Shown here piece after piece: positions 15,436 through 25,792 of a stretch of DNA of 64,000 bases. The translations under genes were made by a program, and so were the position numbers. Source of the DNA: Cyclobacteriaceae bacterium (lineage in GTDB: Bacteria; Bacteroidota; Bacteroidia; Cytophagales; Cyclobacteriaceae); the NCBI GenBank assembly GCA_028285445.1, contig JANQPQ010000029.1, positions 1 through 64,000 of the forward strand. Direction: 5' to 3'. The notes beneath the pieces are model-generated. The model was not told where the DNA came from, did not search any database, and saw only the letters and a program-made list of their open reading frames with translations. Each line of letters opens with the position of its first letter. The first letter of the stretch is position 1.

Positions 15436-18400
15436 GGAGGATTCTGATCATACTTATTTTTATTGGGTTACATGTAAGCCAGGCGCAGGGCCAAAACGTA
15501 GGTAACGAATGGATTGACTTTAACCAAACTTATTATAAAATACCTGTCGCGCAGGAAGGCATATACAGGATTTCTTACGATGACCTCGTTGCAGCAGGAT
15601 TTCCGCTAGCTACCACCGACGCTCGCAAAATCCAACTATTTCACAGAGGAGTAGAGCAGGCCATCGAAATTGTTGGGGAGGGCGATGCACGTATTGACCC
15701 TGGAGACTATATTGAGTTTTACGGACAAAGAAATGACGGCACCCTGGATGTTGGTCTTTATGAATCTCCGGGAGATCAGCCACATAACTACTATAACCTC
15801 TATTCAGACACTACAGTTTATTACCTAACCAATACCTTCGGCCCTGATTTTGGAAAAAGAATAACTCCGGAGTTCTTTAAGAATAACACCGGAGGTCTGC
15901 CTGAGGAAAGCTACCATCTTGCGCAAAATACGCAATTGAAAACCACCAGCTACTCGGAGGGCTTTACCTCCTTAAATCATACTAATAGAACCTCTTTCGA
16001 CCTCGGAGAAGGCTGGACCGGTACCTTAATAAATGAAGGCTCCGCAACTAACTGGGATGATACTTTACTTCCTGGGGCTTCGAACCTTGTTACTTCCAGT
16101 GCCAAACCGGTTATTGAAATGGTAATTGTTGGTAGAAATAACCGCATCCATAGAATTAGAATTTTAGTTGGCCCTAATAGTAGTAGTCTCCGAGAGTTGA
16201 ATACCTATGTCTTGGAGAATTATAACTCCCTGACTGTAAGTGAAGAAATTGAATGGAGTGATCTTGCTGTAAACGGAGACCTGCTGGTCAGAACCGAAGT
16301 TGTGAAAGACTTTGGAGGAATCAGCCTTGCTTCGGTTTCATATGCCAACCTGATTTACCCAAGAGATTTTGACATTGACGGTGCCCAATCCGGAATTCTA
16401 CACCTGGAAGCAAATCCCGGAGGCGAGTCATTTATAAGAATTAGAAATGTGCCAGGCTCTATCACCTTGTATGATATTACAGATAGGAACAACATTGTAA
16501 GAACTGGCTATGTTGAAGATGGTGCTGACATTACAGCTGTGATTCCCAATACAGAATCTGGAAAAGTTGTCTATTACAACGGTGCGGGATTCATTCAGCC
16601 ATCATCTATTACCGCTTTGACTTTTAGGAATATCACGCCAACATCGCATGATTACCTCATAGTGAGCCACAAAGACTTGATGCAACCTGCCGGCAACTCC
16701 ACCAATGCGGTGAGGAGTTATGCAGAGTATCGTGCATCTGCTGACGGCGGTTCTTATGATACGCTAGTTATTCCCATGCAGGAATTGTATGACCAGTTTA
16801 GCTATGGTGAGAAAACACCGCTTTCCATTTACAATTTCGCCAAATTCATGTTCGACAATGGTTCTCCCCAACACTTGCTGTTAATCGGAAAGGGGCTAAA
16901 CCTTAAGAATCAATTTCACCGAAGTAACCCGCAATTATTTGACTATAAGGATCTGGTGCCTACTGCCGGCAGCCCGGGGGCAGATATGACATTTACTGCC
17001 AGGCTAGGTAGCGACCCGAATGTTCCAGCAATATCTACAGGAAGAATAACCGCTTCCACACCACAAGATGTGCTAAACTACCTGGAAAAGGTTGAGGACT
17101 ACGAACGCCAGACTTTTGATGAACTTTGGAAAAAACGACTCCTACATTTAAGTGGAGGAATTTCCGCATCGGAGTTGGTTCTTTTTCGAAATTATATGGA
17201 TGGCTTCGCGTCGGTGGCAGCATCTGATTACCTCGGGGGTGAAACCACTACTGTGCAAAAAGAAACTAATACCATCAGCGCCGAAATTAATGTTGCTGAT
17301 GTTATTAATGAAGGAGTCAATCTCGTGACCTTCTTCGGACATTCTGCCCCCGATGTAACCGACATAGATATAGGATTCGTTACTGATGATAATTTTGGTT
17401 ACAACAATCCCTTACGTTATCCAACTTTCTTAATGAATGGTTGTAATGCCGGCGCAATTTTTAACAACGATCTCATATTTGGTGAAGATTGGGTTTTGGC
17501 TGAAGATAGGGGTGCGATAGGATTTATCGCTCATTCCTCTTTTGGTTTCGATTTCAACCTCAGAAGATATAGTGATAAGTTCTACGAAGTGGCTTTTGGG
17601 GATTCGCTATTTATAAACAAAAGCATTGGAGAAATTCAAATAGAGACGGCTAAGAGATATCTTGCGGAGAATAGCCCCACTGCAATAGTTAATGTTGCCC
17701 AGGCACAACAAATGGTACTGATGGGTGATCCGGCAATACACCTATTTGCCGCAGACAAGCCTGATTACCATGCAAGTGATAGCAACCTGTTTTTAGAATC
17801 ATTTGACGGAAGCCCAGTAAACGCACTAGCAGATTCAATTAAGCTTGGAGTAATCATTCGAAACTTCGGAAGGACAAATGCTGATTCAACCATCATTGCC
17901 CTGCAAAGAACATTTGGTGGCACCAACGTTGAGATGGATACCATCAAGATTGCCCCGGTACTCTTTCAGGATACTGCCTATATCACTATACAGTTGGAAG
18001 CTTTATCCAGTTTTGGCAGCAACTCATTTGAAGTTTTGCTAGACGCAGATAACCAGGTAGAGGAATTGAATGAGTTAAATAATATTGGCCGCTTGGAATT
18101 TTTCATCCCACTGAATGCTACCTCAAATTTATTTCCGGTAAACTTTTCAGTTGTTAGTACGCAGAATGTTTCTTTGATTACACAATCATCAAATTTAGTT
18201 AATGGCCTCAGAGATCTGGAATTTGAGATTGATACTGCCGCTACTTTCAGCAGCCCGTTTAGACAATCGACAGTTATTGAGAATAGCATTGTAGGTACCT
18301 GGAATGTGCAGCTAATAGATCCTACACTGCAAGATAGTGTTGTTTACTATTGGCGAACGCGCTTCAGCAATCCGCAGCCAGGTGAAAGTACCGATTGGGC

Positions 18401-20438
18401 CGAGAGCTCATTCTTCTATATAAACAATGGGCCCAGTGGATGGGCGCAGGCAGATTTTCCGCAATTTGATGATAATCAGACCACGGGATTAAATCGGAAT
18501 CCTGGGAACAAATCTTGGGCTTTCAAACAGAACCAACTTACGGTATCTCTTCAGACATATGGGGCTAACAATACTGAACAGATTCTGGATCTAAAGGTTG
18601 ATAATACACAACTAATAATTACTACCGATCCCAACCGCGCTTGTCGTGAGGATGCTATTAATGGAATTGCCTTCGATAAAGCCACACTTTCACCATACGC
18701 ACCCTTGTCTGACCTTGAACTTGGTATACCACCCGCGGCTCCTGCAACCTGCGGGGTACAACCTCAGGTTATTAATAATTTCACCAATGCTGAAATTACG
18801 GGCGGACAGCTTATTGCGCTAATTGATGAGGTTGAAACAGGTGATAAGTTTCTATTTTACTCGCTGGGTAATGTTCAATATACTCTTTGGGATGCAACCA
18901 TTAAGCAAAAGCTTGGGGAAGTAGGGGCCACAATGGCGACCCTTGATGCCCTTGCAGATGGCCAGCCGTATATACTATTAGGCGAAAAAGGTGCAGCACC
19001 AGGTTCTGCCCTGGAAATTACCGGGGCTGACACTGAAGCTATACAATTAAACGAAACACTATCAGGCAGTTTTACATCAGGAACAATTACATCGCCTCTT
19101 ATTGGCCCGGCTACTACCTGGGAATCGTTTAATTACAGCGTGGAGAGTTCCGGCAGCGATTCATTCAATTTTGATCTAATCGGGATTGCTGCAGATGGTA
19201 CAAGGCAAGTGGTAAACAGCGACGTTACCACCAATAGCCTGGATTTATCTTTTGTCGATGCCAGTGCCTACCCGCGGTTGCAGATGGAAGCGGACTTAAC
19301 TGACGATACTGATCTTACGGTTCCTCAGTTAGCCAGGTGGCAAATTAATTTTCAATCTCCACCAGATGGGTTATTGTTTTTTGCCGGTAATAGTGTAGAT
19401 GGATCTTTGGCTGTGGAGATAGAAGAAGGCCAGCAATTACAAACCACCTTTGGGTACGTAAATTTGTCGGAAATAGATTTTACTGATTCTCTCGTGGTGC
19501 AGTACAACACCACAAACCTAACAGACCGAACGGTTGAGTCTGGCCTATTCAAGATTGCTCCGGTAAATGCAAATGATACCACCGAATTTACTATCGACAT
19601 CAACACCATCGCTAAAGTGGGACCCAATGACCTGCAGGTGTCTGTAAACCCGAATGGCGTTTTAGAACAGTATCAATTCAACAATGGACTTTCACTTAGC
19701 AATTACTTCACCGTAAATCCCGATCAGACCAACCCATTGCTGGATGTCGTTTTTGACGGTGAGTACATACTGGATGGAGACATCGTCTCTCCAAGCCCCT
19801 TAGTATCAATCAAATTGCTTGATGAGAACGAGTTGATACTCAAACAAGACACGTCCGATTTTACCATATCCCTCAAGCAGGTTTGCGAAGGGTGTCAGTT
19901 CGAACGTATCAGCTTCTCCAGCCCAGAAGTGCAATGGCAACCGGCCACTACAGATTCAGATTTCGCGGTGCAATACCAGCCAATACAGTTATCAGATGGC
20001 CTTTATACCTTGCGGGTGCAAGCTTCCGATGCCAGTGGCAATCGGGCTGGTGCCAATCCCTACGAGATCAATTTCCGCGTTGTTAACGAAGCAACAATTA
20101 CTAATTTTTACCCTTACCCGAATCCGTTTTCTACCTCTACGCGCTTCATATTTACCTTAACCGGCAGCGAAATACCACAGCAAGTCAAAATCCAGATTAT
20201 GACTATTAGTGGCAAAATTGTCAGGGAGATAACCCAAGATGAATTGGGGCCTTTGCGAATTGGAAACAATGTCTCGGACTTCGCCTGGGATGGCAAAGAT
20301 GAATTTGGTGACCAGCTAGCAAATGGAGTGTATCTCTATCGTGTGCAAATAGCTGGGTCCTCCTCGCTTACCAACCGGCAAACTAGCGCAGATAAGGCTT
20401 TCAAAAATGGCTATGGAAAGATATATTTGTTAAAGTAG
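15432..20438 (+). CDS. C25-family type IX secretion sortase-like protein (PorU2-like)
   Basis: A 1668-aa exported protein, longer than PorU proper (about 1100-1300). After the signal peptide comes the PorU-like N-domain (YYKIPVAQEGIYRISYDDL). The gingipain-like C25 domain spans roughly residues 420-790, with catalytic H637 in FFGHSAP and C671 in NGCNAGA, both present. Beta-rich, CARDB-like modules follow (about 790-900 and later). The end is a FlgD-like/T9SS type A C-terminus (YPYPNPFSTSTRF, then NGVYLYRVQIAG). The sortase call rests on the domain and the coupled PorV-like gene. A secreted C25 protease that is itself T9SS cargo is the main alternative, because it carries a sorting-like tail. 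Confidence 0.85.
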   Translation: MRRILIILIFIGLHVSQAQGQNVGNEWIDFNQTYYKIPVAQEGIYRISYDDLVAAGFPLATTDARKIQLFHRGVEQAIEIVGEGDARIDPGDYIEFYGQRNDGTLDVGLYESPGDQPHNYYNLYSDTTVYYLTNTFGPDFGKRITPEFFKNNTGGLPEESYHLAQNTQLKTTSYSEGFTSLNHTNRTSFDLGEGWTGTLINEGSATNWDDTLLPGASNLVTSSAKPVIEMVIVGRNNRIHRIRILVGPNSSSLRELNTYVLENYNSLTVSEEIEWSDLAVNGDLLVRTEVVKDFGGISLASVSYANLIYPRDFDIDGAQSGILHLEANPGGESFIRIRNVPGSITLYDITDRNNIVRTGYVEDGADITAVIPNTESGKVVYYNGAGFIQPSSITALTFRNITPTSHDYLIVSHKDLMQPAGNSTNAVRSYAEYRASADGGSYDTLVIPMQELYDQFSYGEKTPLSIYNFAKFMFDNGSPQHLLLIGKGLNLKNQFHRSNPQLFDYKDLVPTAGSPGADMTFTARLGSDPNVPAISTGRITASTPQDVLNYLEKVEDYERQTFDELWKKRLLHLSGGISASELVLFRNYMDGFASVAASDYLGGETTTVQKETNTISAEINVADVINEGVNLVTFFGHSAPDVTDIDIGFVTDDNFGYNNPLRYPTFLMNGCNAGAIFNNDLIFGEDWVLAEDRGAIGFIAHSSFGFDFNLRRYSDKFYEVAFGDSLFINKSIGEIQIETAKRYLAENSPTAIVNVAQAQQMVLMGDPAIHLFAADKPDYHASDSNLFLESFDGSPVNALADSIKLGVIIRNFGRTNADSTIIALQRTFGGTNVEMDTIKIAPVLFQDTAYITIQLEALSSFGSNSFEVLLDADNQVEELNELNNIGRLEFFIPLNATSNLFPVNFSVVSTQNVSLITQSSNLVNGLRDLEFEIDTAATFSSPFRQSTVIENSIVGTWNVQLIDPTLQDSVVYYWRTRFSNPQPGESTDWAESSFFYINNGPSGWAQADFPQFDDNQTTGLNRNPGNKSWAFKQNQLTVSLQTYGANNTEQILDLKVDNTQLIITTDPNRACREDAINGIAFDKATLSPYAPLSDLELGIPPAAPATCGVQPQVINNFTNAEITGGQLIALIDEVETGDKFLFYSLGNVQYTLWDATIKQKLGEVGATMATLDALADGQPYILLGEKGAAPGSALEITGADTEAIQLNETLSGSFTSGTITSPLIGPATTWESFNYSVESSGSDSFNFDLIGIAADGTRQVVNSDVTTNSLDLSFVDASAYPRLQMEADLTDDTDLTVPQLARWQINFQSPPDGLLFFAGNSVDGSLAVEIEEGQQLQTTFGYVNLSEIDFTDSLVVQYNTTNLTDRTVESGLFKIAPVNANDTTEFTIDINTIAKVGPNDLQVSVNPNGVLEQYQFNNGLSLSNYFTVNPDQTNPLLDVVFDGEYILDGDIVSPSPLVSIKLLDENELILKQDTSDFTISLKQVCEGCQFERISFSSPEVQWQPATTDSDFAVQYQPIQLSDGLYTLRVQASDASGNRAGANPYEINFRVVNEATITNFYPYPNPFSTSTRFIFTLTGSEIPQQVKIQIMTISGKIVREITQDELGPLRIGNNVSDFAWDGKDEFGDQLANGVYLYRVQIAGSSSLTNRQTSADKAFKNGYGKIYLLK

Positions 20439-20632
20439 GTAGCCTAAGATATCTATTCGTTGTAATTCGATTTTCTAACCTAACGTAAACTGTACTATTT
20501 TCTTGGAGGAGATTGCTGCTAATGCGCCTAACAGGGTATTAGAGAGGCAAGATGCATCTAATTTCACGCAATTTAAGGGATGAGGTGCGCCTTTAATATG
20601 CGTATTATTAGAGATTCCCTACCAGTAGCGTT

Positions 20633-21856
20633 TTGAGCGACAATTACCTGCAAGGAAAGTCTTACACATTCAGTCTGATACTAATTTGTTCAGCTATGGT
20701 CATTTTTTGGTCAAGTACGGCATTCGCTTATCAAAATAGCTGGGAAGAAGCTCCACAGCAAGCGATAACAATTGTCTGGCAAAGCGACGATACTTATACT
20801 GTACAAGCGGCCCACCTGTCGGATGAATTGGTAAGTAATAACATTAAGGTGCCCTTCAACAGTAACAACGTTAGGGTGCTATTCTCTGGACAGGGAGATA
20901 AGGCGAATGGCTACAAATTTAGATTAGCAAACTTTGAGGATGATTGGTCTTATGCATCTACCACTTCGAGGGCGTTATATAATAATCTGCCCCCAGGTAA
21001 GTATGAATTTGAGGTAATTCCTCTATCAGGAGATAACCATCGCCCACAGCTCGTTTCTGTAGGGTTAGAAATAGTCGCACCCATCTGGCGACAATGGTGG
21101 TTCTATTCATTTGTAGGCATACTGGCAATAGGTTTACTGGTGTTGTATAACAATCACAGGGTTAATTACCGAATTGAGATGCTCCTGAGAAAGGAGAAAG
21201 AAAGAGAGGAGAAGCTCAAGCGGGTCCACCGCAAGATGGCTCGGGATTTTCATGATGAACTAGGCAATAAATTGGCCAGTATTGGAGTCTCGGCAGATTT
21301 GGTTGGATTGAAGCTACAGAACAATGATATGGATATTGCCCGCCTTCTGGAGCGTATTCAGGTCAATACCAAATCTCTATTCGATGGCACAAAAGACTTT
21401 CTGTGGTCTATTGATCCTTCCTCTGATAACATCTTTGAGACGTTCACCTACTTGAAAGACTATGGAGAAGATTATTTTGCCAGGGCGTCAGTGAACTTCT
21501 TTGCACAGGCACCTAATACTACAGAACCATATTATCTTGCAGAAGGTGATGGCCGACAAATCCTCATGATCTTGAAAGAGGCCATGCGCCGCTCTGCACC
21601 GATGTCTCAAACAGTACATCTTCAACTAGAACTGCAACATAATGCTTTTGAATTTGTTCTGGAATCAGATAGAATCAGTGAAGAAGGTAAAATGCTAGCA
21701 GCAAAAGATATCACAACAATGACAAGTAAGGCCAAGCAAATAAAATGCTCATTAAGCCTACACCAATCAGAAAATAATCTCGTTTTTAAATTAAGAGGAA
21801 ACTCAATTGAATTACCCAAACAACAACCCAAGGACAAACTAAAAACTCAAACCTAA
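20633..21856 (+). CDS. Y_Y_Y-domain sensor with HisKA_3 histidine but eroded ATPase domain
   Basis: A 407-aa protein. Signal segment (11-32), a single Y_Y_Y domain (about 72-150, with YKFRLANFEDDW and NLPPGKYEFEV), a membrane helix (157-172), a coiled coil and a dimerisation/phospho-acceptor helix with H207 in DFHDELGNKLASI. The following HATPase region keeps its length but not its motifs: the N-box reads ILKEAMRRSAP instead of KEALNN..KH, the G1 box DDGxG reads ESDRIS, and the G2 GxGLxNM reads KDITTM. It probably cannot bind ATP. The start is TTG (20633); the later ATG would cut the signal segment. It overlaps the response-regulator gene by one base. Confidence 0.8.
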   Translation: MSDNYLQGKSYTFSLILICSAMVIFWSSTAFAYQNSWEEAPQQAITIVWQSDDTYTVQAAHLSDELVSNNIKVPFNSNNVRVLFSGQGDKANGYKFRLANFEDDWSYASTTSRALYNNLPPGKYEFEVIPLSGDNHRPQLVSVGLEIVAPIWRQWWFYSFVGILAIGLLVLYNNHRVNYRIEMLLRKEKEREEKLKRVHRKMARDFHDELGNKLASIGVSADLVGLKLQNNDMDIARLLERIQVNTKSLFDGTKDFLWSIDPSSDNIFETFTYLKDYGEDYFARASVNFFAQAPNTTEPYYLAEGDGRQILMILKEAMRRSAPMSQTVHLQLELQHNAFEFVLESDRISEEGKMLAAKDITTMTSKAKQIKCSLSLHQSENNLVFKLRGNSIELPKQQPKDKLKTQT

Positions 21857-22491
21857 TGGACATGAAATATTTCAGATCTAGGATAGTTATTGTCGAAGAT
21901 AACGAAGCCGTTCGCGAAGGATTCGCCCTGATAATAAATAGCATAAGCAAGTATTATGTTGTCAATACTTATGAGAGCTGTGAGGACGCTATCAAGAATT
22001 TAAAGAAGGATAAGCCTGAGATTATACTGATGGATTTGGAACTGCCGGGAATGGACGGTGTAACTGGCATCTATGAGATAAAGAAGAGAATGCAAGGCGT
22101 GGAGATTATTGTTAATACCATCTATGAAAACAGCGAATTGGTATTTCAAGCACTTTGCGCAGGAGCTTCAGGATACATAACTAAAAACTCTAACCACAAC
22201 GAACTTCTTGATGCCATAGACGAGGTTACGACCGGAGGTGCTCCCATGAGTTCAAAGATTGCTAAGCTTGTGGTGGAATCTTTCCAGAAGAATCCAAATT
22301 CTCCTCTTTCACCCAGAGAGACGGAAGTGTTGGAATTGCTGTCAAAAGGGAAGAGTTACAGCTTAATTGCTAAGGACTTATTTATCACCAAGGAAACTGC
22401 AAAATCACATATCAAGAATATCTACTCAAAACTGCAGGTCAATAGCAAGAGCGAGGCAATAGCCAAGGCGACCCAGGAAAAGTTCATTTAA
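21856..22491 (+). CDS. NarL/LuxR-family response regulator
   Basis: A 211-aa response regulator. The receiver domain (about residues 8-125) has acidic residues E14 and D15, phospho-acceptor D60 in IILMDLELPGMDG, T88 and K110 (GYITK), so it looks fully functional. A LuxR-type DNA-binding domain follows (about 148-210, LSPRETEVLELLSKGKSYSLIAKDL). The ATG shares a base with the sensor stop (TAATG), so the two are coupled. It lies directly upstream of susC and is the natural candidate regulator of the SusCD operon. Because its partner sensor lacks ATPase motifs, phosphate may come from another kinase or from acetyl phosphate. Confidence 0.93.
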   Translation: MDMKYFRSRIVIVEDNEAVREGFALIINSISKYYVVNTYESCEDAIKNLKKDKPEIILMDLELPGMDGVTGIYEIKKRMQGVEIIVNTIYENSELVFQALCAGASGYITKNSNHNELLDAIDEVTTGGAPMSSKIAKLVVESFQKNPNSPLSPRETEVLELLSKGKSYSLIAKDLFITKETAKSHIKNIYSKLQVNSKSEAIAKATQEKFI

Positions 22492-22711
22492 ACCAGCAAT
22501 TTGCCGCTTAGATACCGTCTTGTCACCGACGGGGGATATTTCCTCAAATGCCGCGATGATTTTCACCCAAATTTCTACCAAACTGGGGGATAAAGTGTTA
22601 TAGCACATATGCCATCTTTGTATAAGGTGTGCTTCGAGTCAATCACCAAACAATTTCTTACCCTCGAGCATCACTTAATAAGAATACATTTTTAACCAAA
22701 ACCCGTTTTGT

Positions 22712-25700
22712 ATGAAAGCAAATCTACGATTATTAATCGTGTGCGGGCTTATTGCGTTCGGCCTACAAGGTTATGCGCAAGATCGCACCGTCTCCGGTAA
22801 GGTCACTTCCATCGATGATGGATCTGCAATCCCCGGAGTAAACGTTATCGTGAAAGGTACAACCAACGGTACAGTGACTGATGTTGATGGCAACTACAAG
22901 ATCACACTTACCAGCGACGGTGGTACTTTAGTCTTTTCATTTATAGGTTACGAAACAGCTGAGATTGAAATCGGCACGCGTTCGGTTATTGACCTGCAAA
23001 TGTCGATAGACGCGACTGAGCTTAGTGAGGTTGTTGTAATTGGTTATGGTACTTCCCAAAAGAAAGACCTGACCGGATCTGTGGCTTCTGTTAGAAGTGA
23101 TGAGATCCAGAACATTCCCGTTATTGGTATTGACCAGGCTATACAAGGAAAAGCTGCAGGAGTAAATGTTATCTCTGCAAATGGTCAACCTGGTGGTAAT
23201 GTTAGCCTTAGAGTAAGAGGTTCAACCTCTATTCAGGCTAGTAATGAGCCACTTTATGTAATCGATGGTATTCCCGTTGTTAACCAGGCACTTTTCCAAG
23301 GTGGTCAATTTGGCGGTCTTGGTGGTCAAACTTCTAACTCTATTTCTGATTTGAACTGGAGTGATGTTGAATCAATTGAGATTCTTAAAGATGCATCAGC
23401 AGCTGCCATTTATGGCTCAAGAGCTTCTAATGGTGTTGTTCTTATCACCACCAAAAGAGGTAAAAGAGGACAGAAGGCTACCCTTAGCTTAAACTACTAC
23501 CGTGGTCAGACGGAAGTTTTTGAACTTCCTGATATGCTTAACAGCGCCCAGTATATTGAGTTGCAGAACGAAGCAAGAGTAAATGCGGGTCTAACTGCTA
23601 GACCACTTACTTTCTTTGAAGATCCTAACAATCCTGGAGTTACTCCAGACACCGATTGGATGGACATCATCTTCAGAACTGCTGCGGTCCAGCAATTCGA
23701 TGCATCAGTAAGAGGTGGGGGAGAAGCTACAGCTTACTTTGCTTCATTCACAGTTAACGACCAGGAAGGAACACTTAGAGGAACAGGCTTCACAAGACTC
23801 TCAGGTAGAATTAATCTGGATTCTAAGGTAAACGACTGGTTGAGCTTTGGAAGTAATGTGGCTATTAGCTACACAGATGGTGCGTTGCAAGCGAATGATA
23901 ACTTCATCATTGGGCCATATTTCTCTGCATTGAGAACAGCACCTTATTTTACTCCTCAGCAACCTGGTGGAGCATTTACGGTTACAAACCAATTTGATAA
24001 TCCTTTGGCTGCTACACAATACCAGAATAACAACCAGACTTACAGAATTCTGGCATCTGGATTTTTCGAGATCGAACCAATTAGCAATCTAAAGATCAGG
24101 TCATCTCTGTCATTAGATTACAACAATTTCCAGCAAGATCAATTCTGGCCAACAACAGTTCTTGGCGGTAGGCTTACTGGTAGCGGATGGTCTCAGCAGG
24201 GTTTTAACCAGCAGCGAAATGTTATCTGGGAAAACACAGTTAGCTATCTGAAGGAAATAAACGATAGGCATAGTGTAACTGGATTAGTAGGGGCCAGCTG
24301 GCAGGAAGACAGGCGCTATAGTGTGCTTAGTACTGCAACAAACTTCCCTAATGACCAGCTCCGTACGTTGAATAGTGCAGCGACTCCGCTTCAAACTACG
24401 GGAGCAAGAACTGCCAACGGACTTAACTCTTTCTTTGGTAGGGTTAATTACAACTTTGATGATAGAGTACTTGTAACTGGTACCGTAAGAGCAGATGGTT
24501 CTTCAAGATTCGCTGAAGACGAGCGATATGGAGTATTCCCATCAATTGCTGTTGCGTGGAGAGTTTCTAACGAAGCATTCGCTTCTGGACTATCTTTCCT
24601 TGATGATCTGAAGATTCGTGCAAGCTACGGTGCCACAGGTAACCAACAATTTGGAAACTTTGCCTCTAGAGGTTTGTTCCAGGGAGGTTTTGTTTACAAT
24701 GGCGTTAGTGGTATTGCTCCTTCACAAATTGCAAACGATCAGTTGAAGTGGGAGAATACAGTTACTCTTGATATTGGATTCGATTTCACGCTTCTAAATA
24801 GCAGAATAAATGGTAGCTTCGACTGGTACTCAAGCCAGACTGATGACTTGCTATTGAATGCTCCTCTGCCTCCAAACTCTGGATTTACTACAGTAACCAG
24901 AAATATTGGTGAGATTGAGAACACTGGTATCGAAGTAACTCTTGGAGCTGACATCATCCGTACGAGCGATTTTACCTGGAATATTACCGGTAACATTGCA
25001 GCGAACAGAAATGAAGTTAAGAAGCTTGTTGATGGTAGTGACATTAACGCTACTGGTTTCGGCCAAAGCATTATCCGCGAGGGTGAGACGCTTAACTCAT
25101 TTTTCGGACACCAGGTAGTTGGTATTTTCCAAACTGCTCAAGACGTATCTGATGCTCCTACACAAACTGCTGGTACTGCCCCTGGCGACTTCCAGTTCTT
25201 GGATGCTGATGGCGATGGTGCGATCACAAATGCAGACCGTGTAATTCTTGGAACCGCACAGCCTGATTTCCTTGGTGGTTTTACAAATAGCATTAACTAC
25301 AAAGGCCTTGAGCTAATCGCATTCTTCCAATACAGCATTGGAAATGAAATCCTGAATATGAATCTTAGAGATGGTGTGCTTTCAATGAGAAACGCTGACA
25401 ACGTGCAAACTGCTGCGCTGAACAGATGGACTCCAACTAACACCAACACTGACATTCCTAGAATGGTAATTGGCGACCCTAACCAGAATCGTAGATTTAA
25501 TAGCGCTATGGTTGAAGATGGTTCATTCCTTAGGATGAAGACTTTAACTCTTGCTTACAACCTTCCATCATCTTTGCTTAATAGCATTTACGATGGTTTT
25601 CTTAGCAACGTTAGAATCTACGCGCAAGCAACTAACCTACTTACAATCACAGACTACAGTGGTGTAGATCCTGAGGTTAGTACGTTTGTAAATACCTCAA

Positions 25701-25774
25701 GTGGAAATGGTGTTGATAACAATACCTACCCAGGAGGTAAGACTTATACATTAGGAATCAACGTGTCATTCTAG
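22712..25774 (+). CDS. SusC/RagA-family TonB-dependent outer-membrane transporter
   Basis: A 1020-aa TonB-linked transporter. Signal peptide (MKANLRLLIVCGLIAFGLQGYAQ), carboxypeptidase-regulatory-like domain (about 25-110, RTVSGKVTSIDDGSAIPGVNV), plug domain (about 112-230, with VVVIGYGTSQKKDLTGSVASV and PLYVIDGIPV) and a 22-strand barrel ending in Phe (YTLGINVSF). It forms the standard pair with the SusD-family gene 18 bases downstream. Such complexes import oligosaccharides or peptides. The nearest enzyme is a secreted metalloprotease, not a glycosidase, so peptide uptake is a reasonable guess. Confidence 0.96.
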   Translation: MKANLRLLIVCGLIAFGLQGYAQDRTVSGKVTSIDDGSAIPGVNVIVKGTTNGTVTDVDGNYKITLTSDGGTLVFSFIGYETAEIEIGTRSVIDLQMSIDATELSEVVVIGYGTSQKKDLTGSVASVRSDEIQNIPVIGIDQAIQGKAAGVNVISANGQPGGNVSLRVRGSTSIQASNEPLYVIDGIPVVNQALFQGGQFGGLGGQTSNSISDLNWSDVESIEILKDASAAAIYGSRASNGVVLITTKRGKRGQKATLSLNYYRGQTEVFELPDMLNSAQYIELQNEARVNAGLTARPLTFFEDPNNPGVTPDTDWMDIIFRTAAVQQFDASVRGGGEATAYFASFTVNDQEGTLRGTGFTRLSGRINLDSKVNDWLSFGSNVAISYTDGALQANDNFIIGPYFSALRTAPYFTPQQPGGAFTVTNQFDNPLAATQYQNNNQTYRILASGFFEIEPISNLKIRSSLSLDYNNFQQDQFWPTTVLGGRLTGSGWSQQGFNQQRNVIWENTVSYLKEINDRHSVTGLVGASWQEDRRYSVLSTATNFPNDQLRTLNSAATPLQTTGARTANGLNSFFGRVNYNFDDRVLVTGTVRADGSSRFAEDERYGVFPSIAVAWRVSNEAFASGLSFLDDLKIRASYGATGNQQFGNFASRGLFQGGFVYNGVSGIAPSQIANDQLKWENTVTLDIGFDFTLLNSRINGSFDWYSSQTDDLLLNAPLPPNSGFTTVTRNIGEIENTGIEVTLGADIIRTSDFTWNITGNIAANRNEVKKLVDGSDINATGFGQSIIREGETLNSFFGHQVVGIFQTAQDVSDAPTQTAGTAPGDFQFLDADGDGAITNADRVILGTAQPDFLGGFTNSINYKGLELIAFFQYSIGNEILNMNLRDGVLSMRNADNVQTAALNRWTPTNTNTDIPRMVIGDPNQNRRFNSAMVEDGSFLRMKTLTLAYNLPSSLLNSIYDGFLSNVRIYAQATNLLTITDYSGVDPEVSTFVNTSSGNGVDNNTYPGGKTYTLGINVSF

Positions 25775-25792
25775 TTTTTAAAATTGAATAAA

